In this document: positions 56,038-64,000 of the stretch, piece by piece
Position numbering within the stretch: position 1 is the stretch's first letter
Layout of the letters: each line of letters begins with the position of its first letter
Source: Corynebacterium gallinarum
Lineage (GTDB): Bacteria; Actinomycetota; Actinomycetes; Mycobacteriales; Mycobacteriaceae
Assembly (NCBI RefSeq): GCF_014837045.1
Contig: NZ_JACSPR010000004.1
Location: 124,001 to 188,000, forward strand
Direction: 5' to 3'
DNA: 64,000 nucleotides
Notes under the pieces: generated by a model
What the model saw: only the letters and a program-made list of their open reading frames with translations
Database searches by the model: none
What the model was told of the DNA's origin: nothing
Position numbers and translations under genes: made by a program

Positions 56038-57450
56038 ATGCAACACTTCCACAAGGTTCTGGTCAACACCCTGATCTTCAATGTGGTGACCGGATTTCTC
56101 GCCTATTCCCTGTTGTTCTGGGTGTACCTGGAAACCCGGAATGTGGCGTTGGCCGGCATCCTCAACGCCGGTTATATGGGCGCGCTCGCCGTGACCTCGA
56201 TCTTCTTCGGCAGCATTGTGGACCACAACCGCAAGAAGACCGTCATGATGGCCTCCTCGTGCCTGACCCTGGTCTTCTTCGCCCTCGCCGGTGTGGTGTG
56301 GGTGGTATGGATGGACACCGCCGCCATCAGCCTGGATTCACCCGCGCTGTGGGTGTTCAGCATCCTGATCCTCATCGGATCCATCGTGGAGCATCTGCGC
56401 AATATCGCCCTGTCCACCGTGGTCACCCTCCTGGTGTCGGAGGATCGGCGCGACAAGGCCAACGGCCTGGTCGGGGTGGTGCATGGCATGTCCTTCCTGG
56501 TCACCTCGATGATGGCGGGCATGGCGATCGGATTCTTCGGGATGGAGACCACCCTGTGGGTATGTCTGGTGCTGACGCTGCTGGCGGTGCTACATCTGAT
56601 CACGGTGGAGATCCCAGAGCCGGAGATCGTGACGCAGCACGCTGATGCGACGGTTCCCATGGCACCCGCGCCGAGTGCCGACGGGGAGGTGTTCACCCCG
56701 ACCCCGGTCCCGTCCGATCTACACACGGTGTCGCAGGGGCTGGACATCCGGGGTTCCCTGGCCATCATCAGGGGCGTGCCCGGACTGCTTGCGCTGATCC
56801 TGTTCACCTGCTTCAACAACCTGGTCGGTGGTGTCTACACCGCCCTCATGGACCCCTACGGCCTGGAGTTGTTCTCCCCACAGCTGTGGGGTGTGATGCT
56901 GGGTCTGACCGGCCTGGGGTTCATCATCGGTGGCATGGTCATCGCCCGGGTGGGCCTGGGATCCAATCCCGTACGCACCCTGTTACTGGTCAACGTCGGC
57001 ATCGCCATCATCGGCATCGTCTTCACCATCCGGGAATGGGGATGGTTGTTCGTGGCCGGCATTTTTGTCTTCATGCTCATCACCCCGGCCGCCGAGGCCA
57101 CCGAACAGACCATCCTCCAACGGGTGGTGCCGTTCCGGCAGCAGGGCCGCGTCTTCGGCCTGGCCATGGCCGTGGAGATGGGCGCCAATCCCCTGTCGGC
57201 GGTGATCGTCGCGGTGGTGGCCCAGGCCTACCTCATCCCCTGGATGGACGGCCCCGGCGCGGACAGCGCCCTCGGCGTGCTGCTCGGTGACGGGACCGCG
57301 CGTGGCATGGCCCTGATGTTTATGCTCTCCGGGGTGATCACCCTGATCGTGGTGCTGCTGGCCTTCGCTTCCCGACCGTACCGTCAGCTCAGTAGATATT
57401 ACGCTCTGAGCAGCCAGGACATCGCGGGGCAGGCCACCACCGCTCAGTGA
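56038..57450 (+). CDS. MFS transporter (12 helices)
   Basis: 470 aa. It begins with 'VLVNTLIFNVVTGFLAYSLLFWVYLETRNV', and 'GSIVDHNRKKTVMMAS' is a degenerate motif A. A central cytoplasmic loop of about 50 residues (200-245) divides two six-helix halves. It belongs to the MFS type related to macrolide/enterobactin exporters; the substrate is unknown. TAGGAT with a 6-base gap before the ATG suggests leaderless initiation. Its stop overlaps the convergent Rho_N gene by 7 bases. Confidence 0.85.
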   Translation: MQHFHKVLVNTLIFNVVTGFLAYSLLFWVYLETRNVALAGILNAGYMGALAVTSIFFGSIVDHNRKKTVMMASSCLTLVFFALAGVVWVVWMDTAAISLDSPALWVFSILILIGSIVEHLRNIALSTVVTLLVSEDRRDKANGLVGVVHGMSFLVTSMMAGMAIGFFGMETTLWVCLVLTLLAVLHLITVEIPEPEIVTQHADATVPMAPAPSADGEVFTPTPVPSDLHTVSQGLDIRGSLAIIRGVPGLLALILFTCFNNLVGGVYTALMDPYGLELFSPQLWGVMLGLTGLGFIIGGMVIARVGLGSNPVRTLLLVNVGIAIIGIVFTIREWGWLFVAGIFVFMLITPAAEATEQTILQRVVPFRQQGRVFGLAMAVEMGANPLSAVIVAVVAQAYLIPWMDGPGADSALGVLLGDGTARGMALMFMLSGVITLIVVLLAFASRPYRQLSRYYALSSQDIAGQATTAQ

Positions 57451-57731
57451 TTGCGTAGGGCGTCGATGAGCTCATCCTTCTTCATTGTTGAGCGTCCGTG
57501 GATCTCCAGTTCGGCTGCGCGTGCGCGTAGTTCCTCCACCGTCCAGTCCTCATAGCTGCCCGCCTTGCCGCCCTTCTCCCCCACCTCCTCACGGGAGGTG
57601 TTCGCGGCGGCGTTGGCGATGCGGGCGGCCTTCTCCTTGCTCGCCCCTTCCTCACGCAGCTCCTCATAGAGCTCGCCGTCCTTCACGGATGGTCCGCCTG
57701 GGGTCTTGTCCGGGTTCTTATCCTGTGCCAT
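57444..57731 (-). CDS. Small Rho-N-domain protein
   Basis: 95 aa. The N-terminal half 'DKNPDKTPGGPSVKDGELYEELREEGASKEKAARIANAAAN' is typical of small actinobacterial stress-like proteins. The C-terminal half 'SYEDWTVEELRARAAELEIHGRSTMKKDELIDALRNH' is a Rho termination factor N-terminal (SAP-like) helical motif that can bind nucleic acid. TATCGT with a 7-base gap before the ATG at 57731 supports this leaderless start. The function is unknown. Confidence 0.8.
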   Translation of the reverse strand: MAQDKNPDKTPGGPSVKDGELYEELREEGASKEKAARIANAAANTSREEVGEKGGKAGSYEDWTVEELRARAAELEIHGRSTMKKDELIDALRNH

Positions 57732-57907
57732 GTCCCCCACGATACGAGCCATGCGGGGTGACCGCCACCACAATTGCCCCTCCCGGGAGGCGGGGCCCGG
57801 AAAGCGCATCCGCTAAAACAACCCGCGTGACCACCTCCGGTCCAGTATTCTCAACTCCTAGATAACGCGTACCTGTTGCTTGGAGTTTTCTACCTCGAGG
57901 ACCGCCC

Positions 57908-58810
57908 ATGAGACGCAGTGCCATCGCCGTCAGCACCGCCGCCCTGATGATCACCGGCGGGGTGCTGATGGCAGGCTGTGGGATCGATGCCGATGTGGCG
58001 GCCTCGACGGTTGCTGGCAAGTCACCGGCCCCGCAGGGCGCCACCACGTCGCCGACCGTGCCGATGGCCACACCAACCCCGGAGGAGGTCCCCGAGACCA
58101 CCCTGGATCCCACGCCGGAACTCCCGGCGCCCAGCCCGGAGCTGGCGCAGGAACGGGTGCACGAATCAGGGGAGGAACCGGTGGAGGGGCCGGTCGATGA
58201 ACTGGTGGAGCTTGCAGGCTATGTGCAACCGGGGAACCAGATCCTCAACCTCGACAACGGGTATGCCTGTTCCGCGGGGTGGTTCGCCGGTGTCGGGGAT
58301 CGTCGGTTCGTCATCACCGCGGGGCACTGTGGTGCAGCGGGGGACCTGTTTGCGGCAGCGGATGGTGAGGGCAACTATCCCGTCATCGGGTCCATGGTGG
58401 AGTCCTATGTCAATGGTTCCGATGCCGGTATCTTCGGGGCGGATATCGGCCTGATCGAGCTGTATCCCACCACGATCGCCAACGCCGGCCTGCCCACCCA
58501 CGGGGCAGTGGCCGGGTGGCAGGATATCGCCTGGTTGGAGGCCACCCGCCCGGAGATCTGCCGGGTGGGGTACCGCACAGGGTTATCCTGCGGTCCGTAC
58601 TCCGGCCCGGGCCATGAGGGACAGTTCTACTACCAGGGCTCCACCAGCGCCGGTGACAGTGGTGGGCCCGTGTTCGCCCTCTACGGGGGCCAGCTGTGGG
58701 CGGTGGGTGTGACCTCCGCGCATGACTTCTCTCTCCCGGCTGCAGTGAGCATGTCCATCGGGAACTGGATGCCCGGGTGGGGGCTCACCCTCTACACCAA
58801 CGGAAGCTGA
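57908..58810 (+). CDS. Lipoprotein trypsin-like serine protease (S1 family)
   Basis: 300 aa. The signal peptide ends at lipobox LMAGC, so the protein is anchored outside. A Pro/Thr/Glu-rich linker (about 30-100) leads to the protease: 'YACSAGWFAGVGDRRFVITAGHCG' (His), 'GADIGLIEL' (Asp) and 'GSTSAGDSGGPVF' (Ser). Cys pairs around His and in 'ICRVGYRTGLSCGPYS' likely form disulfides. Targets are unknown. The 3' end overlaps a minus-strand gene by 19 bases. Confidence 0.9.
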   Translation: MRRSAIAVSTAALMITGGVLMAGCGIDADVAASTVAGKSPAPQGATTSPTVPMATPTPEEVPETTLDPTPELPAPSPELAQERVHESGEEPVEGPVDELVELAGYVQPGNQILNLDNGYACSAGWFAGVGDRRFVITAGHCGAAGDLFAAADGEGNYPVIGSMVESYVNGSDAGIFGADIGLIELYPTTIANAGLPTHGAVAGWQDIAWLEATRPEICRVGYRTGLSCGPYSGPGHEGQFYYQGSTSAGDSGGPVFALYGGQLWAVGVTSAHDFSLPAAVSMSIGNWMPGWGLTLYTNGS

Positions 58811-59214
58811 TCCCCCGGGGCAATGTGGACTACATCCTGATCCACCAAATCATCCAGGAGGACCCCCAGTCCGGGCACGGGTGAATCCGGGGCGATGTTC
58901 ACCGCGAGCATCTCGGACAGGGGCTGATCCACCCGCAGCCCCAACGCCTCGAGGTGGGCGCGGACATGGTGGAGGGCCACCGGATCGACCAGCAGGCGGA
59001 GGGTGGAGTTGCCACCGGGGATGGCCACGGCCTGGAACTCCAGGATCTCGTCGACCGGGTCGGCTACGATGACGTCGCCAAGCGCGACCCCGGTGCACAG
59101 CGCCGGGATGGAGCAGACCAGCCAGTGGGGTCCGTCGAGCTTTTCGACGACCACCTCCTCCGACTCCACGCCACCGATCCCCAGGGGAATGCGGAGTTTC
59201 ACCTGCTCGCCCAC
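58792..59214 (-). CDS. Small soluble protein, DUF4265-like
   Basis: 140 aa, with a GTG start and GGGAGGA 7 bases upstream. Beta-rich, with 'EKLDGPHWLVCSIPALCTGVALGDVIVADPVDE' resembling the DUF4265 family, and a C-terminal ferredoxin-like half ('LRLLVDPVALHHVRAHLEALGLRVDQPL'). The function is unknown. Its position between two exported-protein genes on the other strand gives no hint. Confidence 0.6.
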   Translation of the reverse strand: MGEQVKLRIPLGIGGVESEEVVVEKLDGPHWLVCSIPALCTGVALGDVIVADPVDEILEFQAVAIPGGNSTLRLLVDPVALHHVRAHLEALGLRVDQPLSEMLAVNIAPDSPVPGLGVLLDDLVDQDVVHIAPGDQLPLV

Positions 59215-59304
59215 CGCACGTTCCTCCCTTGCTCTAGACCATCACGTCATCCGTACTGTACATTTCTTTAAAAATTCCGCTGATGGGCCTGATAGGAGCA
59301 TGAG

Positions 59305-60021
59305 ATGCACCGAAGAGCAACCACCCTCATTGTCGCCGGTGCCACCGCGATGATGGGGTTGACGACCCTGCCGACCGCGCAGGCGGCCACCACCACCATC
59401 GACAACGGCACGTGCACCTTCAACTACAGTGCGGCGGATCTGGAGAATATCCGGGCCGACCTGGTGACCACCCACCCCCATGCCATGGCCGTCTACAGCT
59501 GGGGGGAGGACGATATCGCCACCGTGGAGGAGATCCGGGCGGAGCTTCCCACACAGCTGGTACCTGCCCAGGCCTGGGCATATGCCTATCACGACTACCG
59601 GATGCGCTTCGGTGCGGAAACCGATGTGCTCCGGATCATCACCTCAGGACAGGGGTCGGACACACTCGCACCCACCCAGGAGGCGCTCTATCAGGAATTG
59701 CAGGATTCCCGCGATCCGGTCGGGGATTTCATCGACAGCATCCTTTACCCCGACCGGGGTTCCTACGGTCTCCTGTCGCCGGAGGAACAAGATGACCTGC
59801 GGGAGCAGGCTGAATCCACCCTGGAGCATGAGGCTCTGTTCGCCTCCTACTACAAGTACGAGGCGTTCCGGTGGGCACTGCACAAATCCTGTTTCCAGGA
59901 ACGCCCCGGGGAGGTTGAGTACCTCCCCGGTGGGCTGACGTTCCGTGAGGTGTTTGACGCCAGCCCAGCCAAGCCGGACACCCCGCCGGTGGCAGGGGGA
60001 TCCAGCGTCGGGTCATCCTAA
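59305..60021 (+). CDS. Secreted protein of unknown function
   Basis: 238 aa. The Sec signal peptide MHRRATTLIVAGATAMMGL ends near TAQAA (cleavage about residue 27). The mature part is acidic and helical, with a Cys near each end ('GTCTFNYS' and 'KSCFQERPGEVEYLP') that could pair. 'NYSAADLENIRADLV' and 'EHEALFASYYKYEAFRWALHKSC' give it a CAP/SCP-free, helix-bundle look; I do not recognise the family. It lies close to the lipoprotein protease, but a link is not shown. Confidence 0.7.
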   Translation: MHRRATTLIVAGATAMMGLTTLPTAQAATTTIDNGTCTFNYSAADLENIRADLVTTHPHAMAVYSWGEDDIATVEEIRAELPTQLVPAQAWAYAYHDYRMRFGAETDVLRIITSGQGSDTLAPTQEALYQELQDSRDPVGDFIDSILYPDRGSYGLLSPEEQDDLREQAESTLEHEALFASYYKYEAFRWALHKSCFQERPGEVEYLPGGLTFREVFDASPAKPDTPPVAGGSSVGSS

Positions 60022-60039
60022 GCGGCGCGCCCGCGGGAG

Positions 60040-62598
60040 TTACTGCTCCCTGGAGACATCCAGGTGCTGGCCTCCGTCGGCGACGTCGACAAGCACGCGG
60101 TCACCGTCGCGGATCTCACCGGCCAGCAGCTCCTTGGCCAGCTTGTCACCAATGGCCTGCTGGATGAGCCTGCGCAGCGGGCGGGCACCGTAGGCCGGAT
60201 CATAACCGCGCTCGGCCAGCCACAGCTTCGCCGCATCCGAGACCCGCAGGGTGAGGCGACGACCCGACAGACGATCGGCCAACTGGTCGATCTGGATCTC
60301 GACGATGCTGGCCAGCTGCTCCTGTGACAGCGGGTCGAAGATCACGATGTCATCGAGCCTGTTGATGAACTCCGGCTTGAAGGCCATCTTCACCGCGTCC
60401 ATCATCTGCTCCCGTGTGCCGCCGGCACCCAGGTTGGAGGTCAGGATCAGGATGGTGTTGCGGAAGTCCACCGTGCGACCCTGGCCGTCGGTGAGGCGAC
60501 CGTCGTCAAGCACCTGCAGGAGGATGTCGAAGACGTCCGGGTGAGCCTTCTCCACCTCGTCGAACAGCACCGCCGTGTACGGGCGACGTCGCACCGCTTC
60601 GGTGAGCTGACCACCCTGGTCGTAGCCGACGTATCCCGGAGGGGCACCGACCAGACGTGCCACGGAGTGCTTCTCCGAGTACTCCGACATGTCGATGCGC
60701 ACCATGGCACGTTCATCATCGAAGAGGAACTCGGAGACCGCCTTGGCCAGCTCCGTCTTACCCACACCGGTGGGTCCGAGGAAGAGGAAGGAACCGGTCG
60801 GACGGTTCGGATCCGCCACACCCGCACGGGAACGGCGCACCGCATCGGAGACCGCGGTGACCGCCTCGTGCTGGCCGACGACCCTCTTGCCCAGGACACG
60901 TTCCATGTGGAGCAGTTTCTCGGTCTCGCCCTGCATCATCTTGCCCGCAGGGATACCCGTCCACGCGGAGACGACCTCAGCGATGACATCCGGGGTGACC
61001 TCCTCGGTGAGCATGGAGTTGTCCGCACCGCCGATCTTGCCCTCTGCCTCGGCGATCTTCTTCTCCAACTCGGGGATGCGACCGTAACGCAGCTCAGCGA
61101 CGCGGCCGTAATCACCCTCGCGCTCGGCGATGTCGGACTCGGAGCGCAGCGCCTCGAGTTCCTCCTTGGATTCGCGGACGTCATCGATGGCGGTCTTCTC
61201 ATTCTGCCAGCGGGCTTTGAGCTCAGAGAGCTTCTCGCGCTCGTCGGCAAGCTCGGAACGCAGTCGCTCCAGACGCTCGCGGGAGGCGACGTCGGTCTCC
61301 TTGGTCAGGGCGACCTCCTCGATCTCGAGGCGTCGTACGATGCGCTCGAGCTCATCGATCTCCTGCGGTGAGGAGTCGATCTCCATGCGGAGGCGTGAGG
61401 CGGCCTCATCGACCAGATCGATGGCCTTGTCGGGGAGGAAACGACTGGTGATGTACCGGTTGGACAGCTCGGCGGCGGCCACCAGTGCGGAGTCCTGGAT
61501 GCGGACACCGTGGTGGACCTCATAGCGTTCCTTGAGGCCACGCAGGATACCCACGGCATCCTCCACGCTCGGTTCACCGACGTAGACCTGCTGGAAACGA
61601 CGTTCCAGGGCGGCGTCCTTCTCGATGTACTTGCGGTACTCGTTGAGGGTGGTGGCACCGACCAGGCGCAGCTCACCGCGGGCGAGCAGCGGCTTGATCA
61701 TGTTGCCGGCATCCATGGCGGATTCACCGGAGGCACCCGCACCGACGATGGTGTGCAGCTCATCGATGAAGGTGACGATCTCACCGTTGGCGCCCTTGAT
61801 CTCATCGAGGACAGCCTTGAGGCGCTCCTCGAATTCACCGCGGTACTTCGCACCGGCGACCATGGAGCCGAGATCCAGGCTGACCAGGGTCTTGCCCTTG
61901 AGGGATTCCGGAACGTCACCGGCGACGATGCGGCGGGCCAGGCCCTCCACGATCGCGGTCTTACCCACACCGGGTTCACCGATGAGGACCGGGTTGTTCT
62001 TGGTGCGGCGGCTGAGCACCTGGACTACACGACGGATCTCCTGGTCACGGCCGATCACCGGGTCGATCTTGCCCTCGCGGGCGAGTTTGGTCAGGTCGGT
62101 CGAGTACTTCTCCAGGGCCTGGAACTGCCCCTCCGGGTCCTGGGAGGTGACCTTCTGGGAACCACGGACGGACTGGAAGGCGGCCTTGATAGCATCATAG
62201 GTTGCTCCCCTGCCCGTGAGCAGGTCGGCGGCATCCGACTTGCCGCGTGCGATGCCCGCGAGGAGAACCTCGGTGGAGACATACTCATCACCGAGTTCAC
62301 CGGCGAGTTCCTGGGATGCGGTCAGCGCATTGAGGGCATCACGGTTGAAGTTGGGGTTGGCCAGGTTGGAGCCGGAGGCCTTGGGGTAACCGTCGACCAG
62401 TTTCTGGGCCTCTGCCAGGACGGTCTTGGGATCAACGCCCGTGGCGGTCAGCACCGGGGCGGCAACGCCATCGGCCTGGTCCAGGATGGCCACCAGCAGG
62501 TGGGCCGGACGGATATCGGGGTTGCCGTTGGCGGAGGCCTGCTGCAGGGCTGCCTGCATGGCCTCGGAGGTTTTGGTAGTTGGATTGAATGAACTCAT
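60040..62598 (-). CDS. clpB: Disaggregase chaperone ClpB
   Basis: 852 aa, full length. It has a Clp N-domain with double repeat (1-150), the first AAA+ ('[15 protein letters not shown]'), a coiled-coil middle domain (about 410-525, Arg/Glu/Lys-rich) and the second AAA+ ('[13 protein letters not shown]'). With DnaK it rescues aggregated proteins. The upstream region has a HAIR operator (HspR), a SigH-type promoter and a SigA-type promoter. The 11-mer at 60084 encodes VLVDVA near the C-terminus. It is divergent from a flavin monooxygenase gene. Confidence 0.98.
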   Translation of the reverse strand: MSSFNPTTKTSEAMQAALQQASANGNPDIRPAHLLVAILDQADGVAAPVLTATGVDPKTVLAEAQKLVDGYPKASGSNLANPNFNRDALNALTASQELAGELGDEYVSTEVLLAGIARGKSDAADLLTGRGATYDAIKAAFQSVRGSQKVTSQDPEGQFQALEKYSTDLTKLAREGKIDPVIGRDQEIRRVVQVLSRRTKNNPVLIGEPGVGKTAIVEGLARRIVAGDVPESLKGKTLVSLDLGSMVAGAKYRGEFEERLKAVLDEIKGANGEIVTFIDELHTIVGAGASGESAMDAGNMIKPLLARGELRLVGATTLNEYRKYIEKDAALERRFQQVYVGEPSVEDAVGILRGLKERYEVHHGVRIQDSALVAAAELSNRYITSRFLPDKAIDLVDEAASRLRMEIDSSPQEIDELERIVRRLEIEEVALTKETDVASRERLERLRSELADEREKLSELKARWQNEKTAIDDVRESKEELEALRSESDIAEREGDYGRVAELRYGRIPELEKKIAEAEGKIGGADNSMLTEEVTPDVIAEVVSAWTGIPAGKMMQGETEKLLHMERVLGKRVVGQHEAVTAVSDAVRRSRAGVADPNRPTGSFLFLGPTGVGKTELAKAVSEFLFDDERAMVRIDMSEYSEKHSVARLVGAPPGYVGYDQGGQLTEAVRRRPYTAVLFDEVEKAHPDVFDILLQVLDDGRLTDGQGRTVDFRNTILILTSNLGAGGTREQMMDAVKMAFKPEFINRLDDIVIFDPLSQEQLASIVEIQIDQLADRLSGRRLTLRVSDAAKLWLAERGYDPAYGARPLRRLIQQAIGDKLAKELLAGEIRDGDRVLVDVADGGQHLDVSREQ

Positions 62599-62717
62599 GT
62601 CGCAAAAATCCTTTCATCATTGCGCCAACCATGACCGGCTTCCCACCGGGACAGATCGTGTGAACCTTAAAAGGATCCACACAGGTCAGCGACCATTTTT
62701 TTGCTTACACCTATATC

Positions 62718-62743
62718 AACGCTTTCAAAGTTGAGTCTATTCC
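62718..62743 (-). promoter_or_regulatory. SigH-type promoter of clpB
   Basis: On the minus strand GGAAT (62743-62739) and CGTT (62721-62718) with a 17-base spacer, matching the recalled stress-sigma SigH pattern GGAA/T-N16-19-GTT. It overlaps the HAIR element. Confidence 0.7.
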
Positions 62744-62752
62744 ACTCAACTT
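62728..62752. promoter_or_regulatory. HAIR operator (HspR) upstream of clpB
   Basis: AAGTTGAGT-N7-ACTCAACTT, a perfect palindrome very close to the HspR consensus CTTGAGT-N7-ACTCAAG. Confidence 0.88.
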
Positions 62753-62765
62753 AAGGAATGTGGTC

Positions 62766-62793
62766 ATTATAAAGTTGAGCAGGCCAGGTTCAA
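62766..62793 (-). promoter_or_regulatory. SigA-type promoter of clpB
   Basis: On the minus strand TTGAAC (62793-62788), a 16-base spacer and TATAAT (62771-62766). It lies upstream of the HAIR/SigH site. Confidence 0.65.
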
Positions 62794-62893
62794 GTTTAGC
62801 CACGAACCGGGATCCCGGCATCAGGGATCATCCCCAGTTTCCGCCCGCAGGGACCCCTAGCGGAGCACGCCCCATGGTGCTAGAATTGTTGAT

Positions 62894-64000
62894 ATGACAA
62901 CAAACTATGAGGCGATCATCATCGGCGCCGGCCAGGCAGGTCTTGCCGCGGCCCATGAACTGGCCCGGCGCGGACTGGAACCAGGCCAGGATTTCCAGGT
63001 GCTCGACTCCAATGACGGCCCCGGCGGCGCGTGGCGACACCGCTGGGATTCCCTCACCCTGGGCAAGGCCCACGGCATCGCCGACCTACCGGGACTGCCC
63101 ATGGACCACCCCGACCCCACCACACCCGCCTCCCAGCTGGTCACACAGTATTACGGTGCCTATGAGGAGACCTTCGATCTCCAGGTGGTCCGGCCGGTGA
63201 AGGTACGGTCGGTGTCCCCCACCGACCCGTCCGACCCCGCCTCCGCCCTGCTGGTGGAGGCGGAGGACGGTCGAACCTGGCAGACGCGGCATGTCCTCAA
63301 TGCCACCGGCACGTGGACCAACCCCTATGTGCCCTATATCCCGGGTATCGATAAATTCACAGGCCGGCAGCTGCACACCGTCGGCTACACCCGCGCCTCC
63401 GATTTCGAGGGGCAGCGGGTGCTCGTGGTCGGCGGTGGCCTGAGCGCCGTGCAGTTCCTCCTGGAGATGGAAGGCATCGCCGACCTGACCTGGGCCACAC
63501 GCCGGCCCCCGAACTTCACGGAGAAGAAATTCGACGACGGCTGGGGGCTTGCCGTGGAACGCGCGGTTAGGGAACGCACCCATTCCGGCAAGGCACCGGC
63601 CAGCGTCGTGCGCACAACGGGCATCCCCCAGTGGCCGGATTACATGGAAGGCGTGGAACGGGGTCTGATTGTCAGCCGGGGCATGTTCGACGAGATCACA
63701 CCCACCGGCGTGGTGTTCGGCGAACCCACCACCAGCCTCGCCCACGGCCTGGGCCCCTCCGCCAACAACCGCCTCGCGGTCCCCGCCAGCTGGGACCCCT
63801 ACCCCGCCGGTACCGAGCTGGAGGTGGACGTGATCTTCTGGAACACCGGTTTCCGCCCAGCACTGCGCCACCTCGCCCCCATAAAACTGCGCGGCGATCG
63901 CGGCATCCTCATGAACGACGAGGTCTCCCCCGCCGCCGACGACCGCGTCCTGCTGGTCGGCTATGGATCCACCGCCTCCACCGTGGGCGCCACCCGCGCC
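62894..64000 (+). CDS. Flavin-containing monooxygenase-like protein (3' end outside window)
   Basis: 369 codons are present with no stop; the frame runs off the right edge. 'YEAIIIGAGQAGLAAAHELARRG' is the FAD site, 'NATGTWTNPYVPYIPG' matches the FMO family, and 'QRVLVVGGGLSAVQFLLEM' is the NAD(P)H site, with 'VDVIFWNTGFRPALRHLAP' later. It would oxidise small substrates with NADPH and O2 or be a related oxidoreductase. TAGAAT with a 7-base gap before the ATG indicates a leaderless transcript. An oxidoreductase is also found beside clpB in M. tuberculosis (Rv0385), though I cannot claim orthology. Confidence 0.87.
   Translation, partial: MTTNYEAIIIGAGQAGLAAAHELARRGLEPGQDFQVLDSNDGPGGAWRHRWDSLTLGKAHGIADLPGLPMDHPDPTTPASQLVTQYYGAYEETFDLQVVRPVKVRSVSPTDPSDPASALLVEAEDGRTWQTRHVLNATGTWTNPYVPYIPGIDKFTGRQLHTVGYTRASDFEGQRVLVVGGGLSAVQFLLEMEGIADLTWATRRPPNFTEKKFDDGWGLAVERAVRERTHSGKAPASVVRTTGIPQWPDYMEGVERGLIVSRGMFDEITPTGVVFGEPTTSLAHGLGPSANNRLAVPASWDPYPAGTELEVDVIFWNTGFRPALRHLAPIKLRGDRGILMNDEVSPAADDRVLLVGYGSTASTVGATRA

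Overview
This window looks like chromosomal DNA of a high-GC Corynebacterium close to C. glutamicum, probably C. efficiens or a near relative. The clearest evidence is a pair of very small porin genes, porA (45 aa) and porH (57 aa), next to groEL2. Supporting evidence comes from a glnX-glnH-pknG operon beside ackA-pta, an mrpACDEFG antiporter operon, a PknG without rubredoxin cysteines, and many genes whose start codon lies 6-8 bases after a TANNNT -10 box (leaderless transcripts). I see no rRNA or tRNA genes, no insertion sequences and no CRISPR array. The species assignment is inference.

Layout. 1-2.4 kb: a DUF4178-DUF2617-DUF4247 membrane operon (the last gene is cut by the window edge), a rhodanese and a MarR regulator. 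2.4-6.3 kb: a 1293-aa Pls/PosA-type single-module peptide synthetase, directly downstream of marR. 6.3-10 kb: ppk2B, porA, porH and groEL2 (with two CIRCE operators). 10-12.7 kb: a prepilin-peptidase remnant, an M20 dipeptidase, and a stand-alone protein resembling the LeuA regulatory domain, preceded by a short leaderless ORF. 13-19.5 kb: Mrp Na+/H+ antiporter operon. 19.5-26.2 kb: a block ordered like M. tuberculosis Rv0427c-Rv0433 (xthA, GNAT, def, DUF3263, LytR_C, GCS2), plus cls. 26-31.3 kb: transporters (Bcr-type MFS, Na/Pi, ABC) and a Nudix hydrolase. 31.5-39.4 kb: glnX-glnH-pknG facing ackA-pta, the amino-acid sensing and acetate-overflow block. 39.9-45.2 kb: fprA, an ElaA-type acyltransferase, purT, an M20 amidohydrolase and an unknown gene. 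45.2-51.6 kb: an 82-bp tandem repeat, purA, an Rv0358-like gene, a FUSC protein, fda and a GH76 enzyme. 51.7-64 kb: an rRNA/tRNA methyltransferase, pyrE, a membrane-anchored protein, a Cys-less sulfurtransferase, an HTH/AbiEi-like protein, an MFS protein, a Rho_N protein, two exported proteins, clpB (HspR and SigH signals) and a partial flavin monooxygenase.

The signal that no gene explains is an 11-mer, GCTTRTCGACG. I found 17 exact copies by eye on both strands, in several reading frames and in intergenic DNA, against well under one expected by chance. It looks like a genome-wide DNA-level signal. The second item of interest is the marR-pls unit, whose hand-read specificity code resembles lysine-activating domains and whose architecture matches epsilon-poly-L-lysine synthetase.

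All calls come from reading the sequence and recalled family knowledge. No searches were run.
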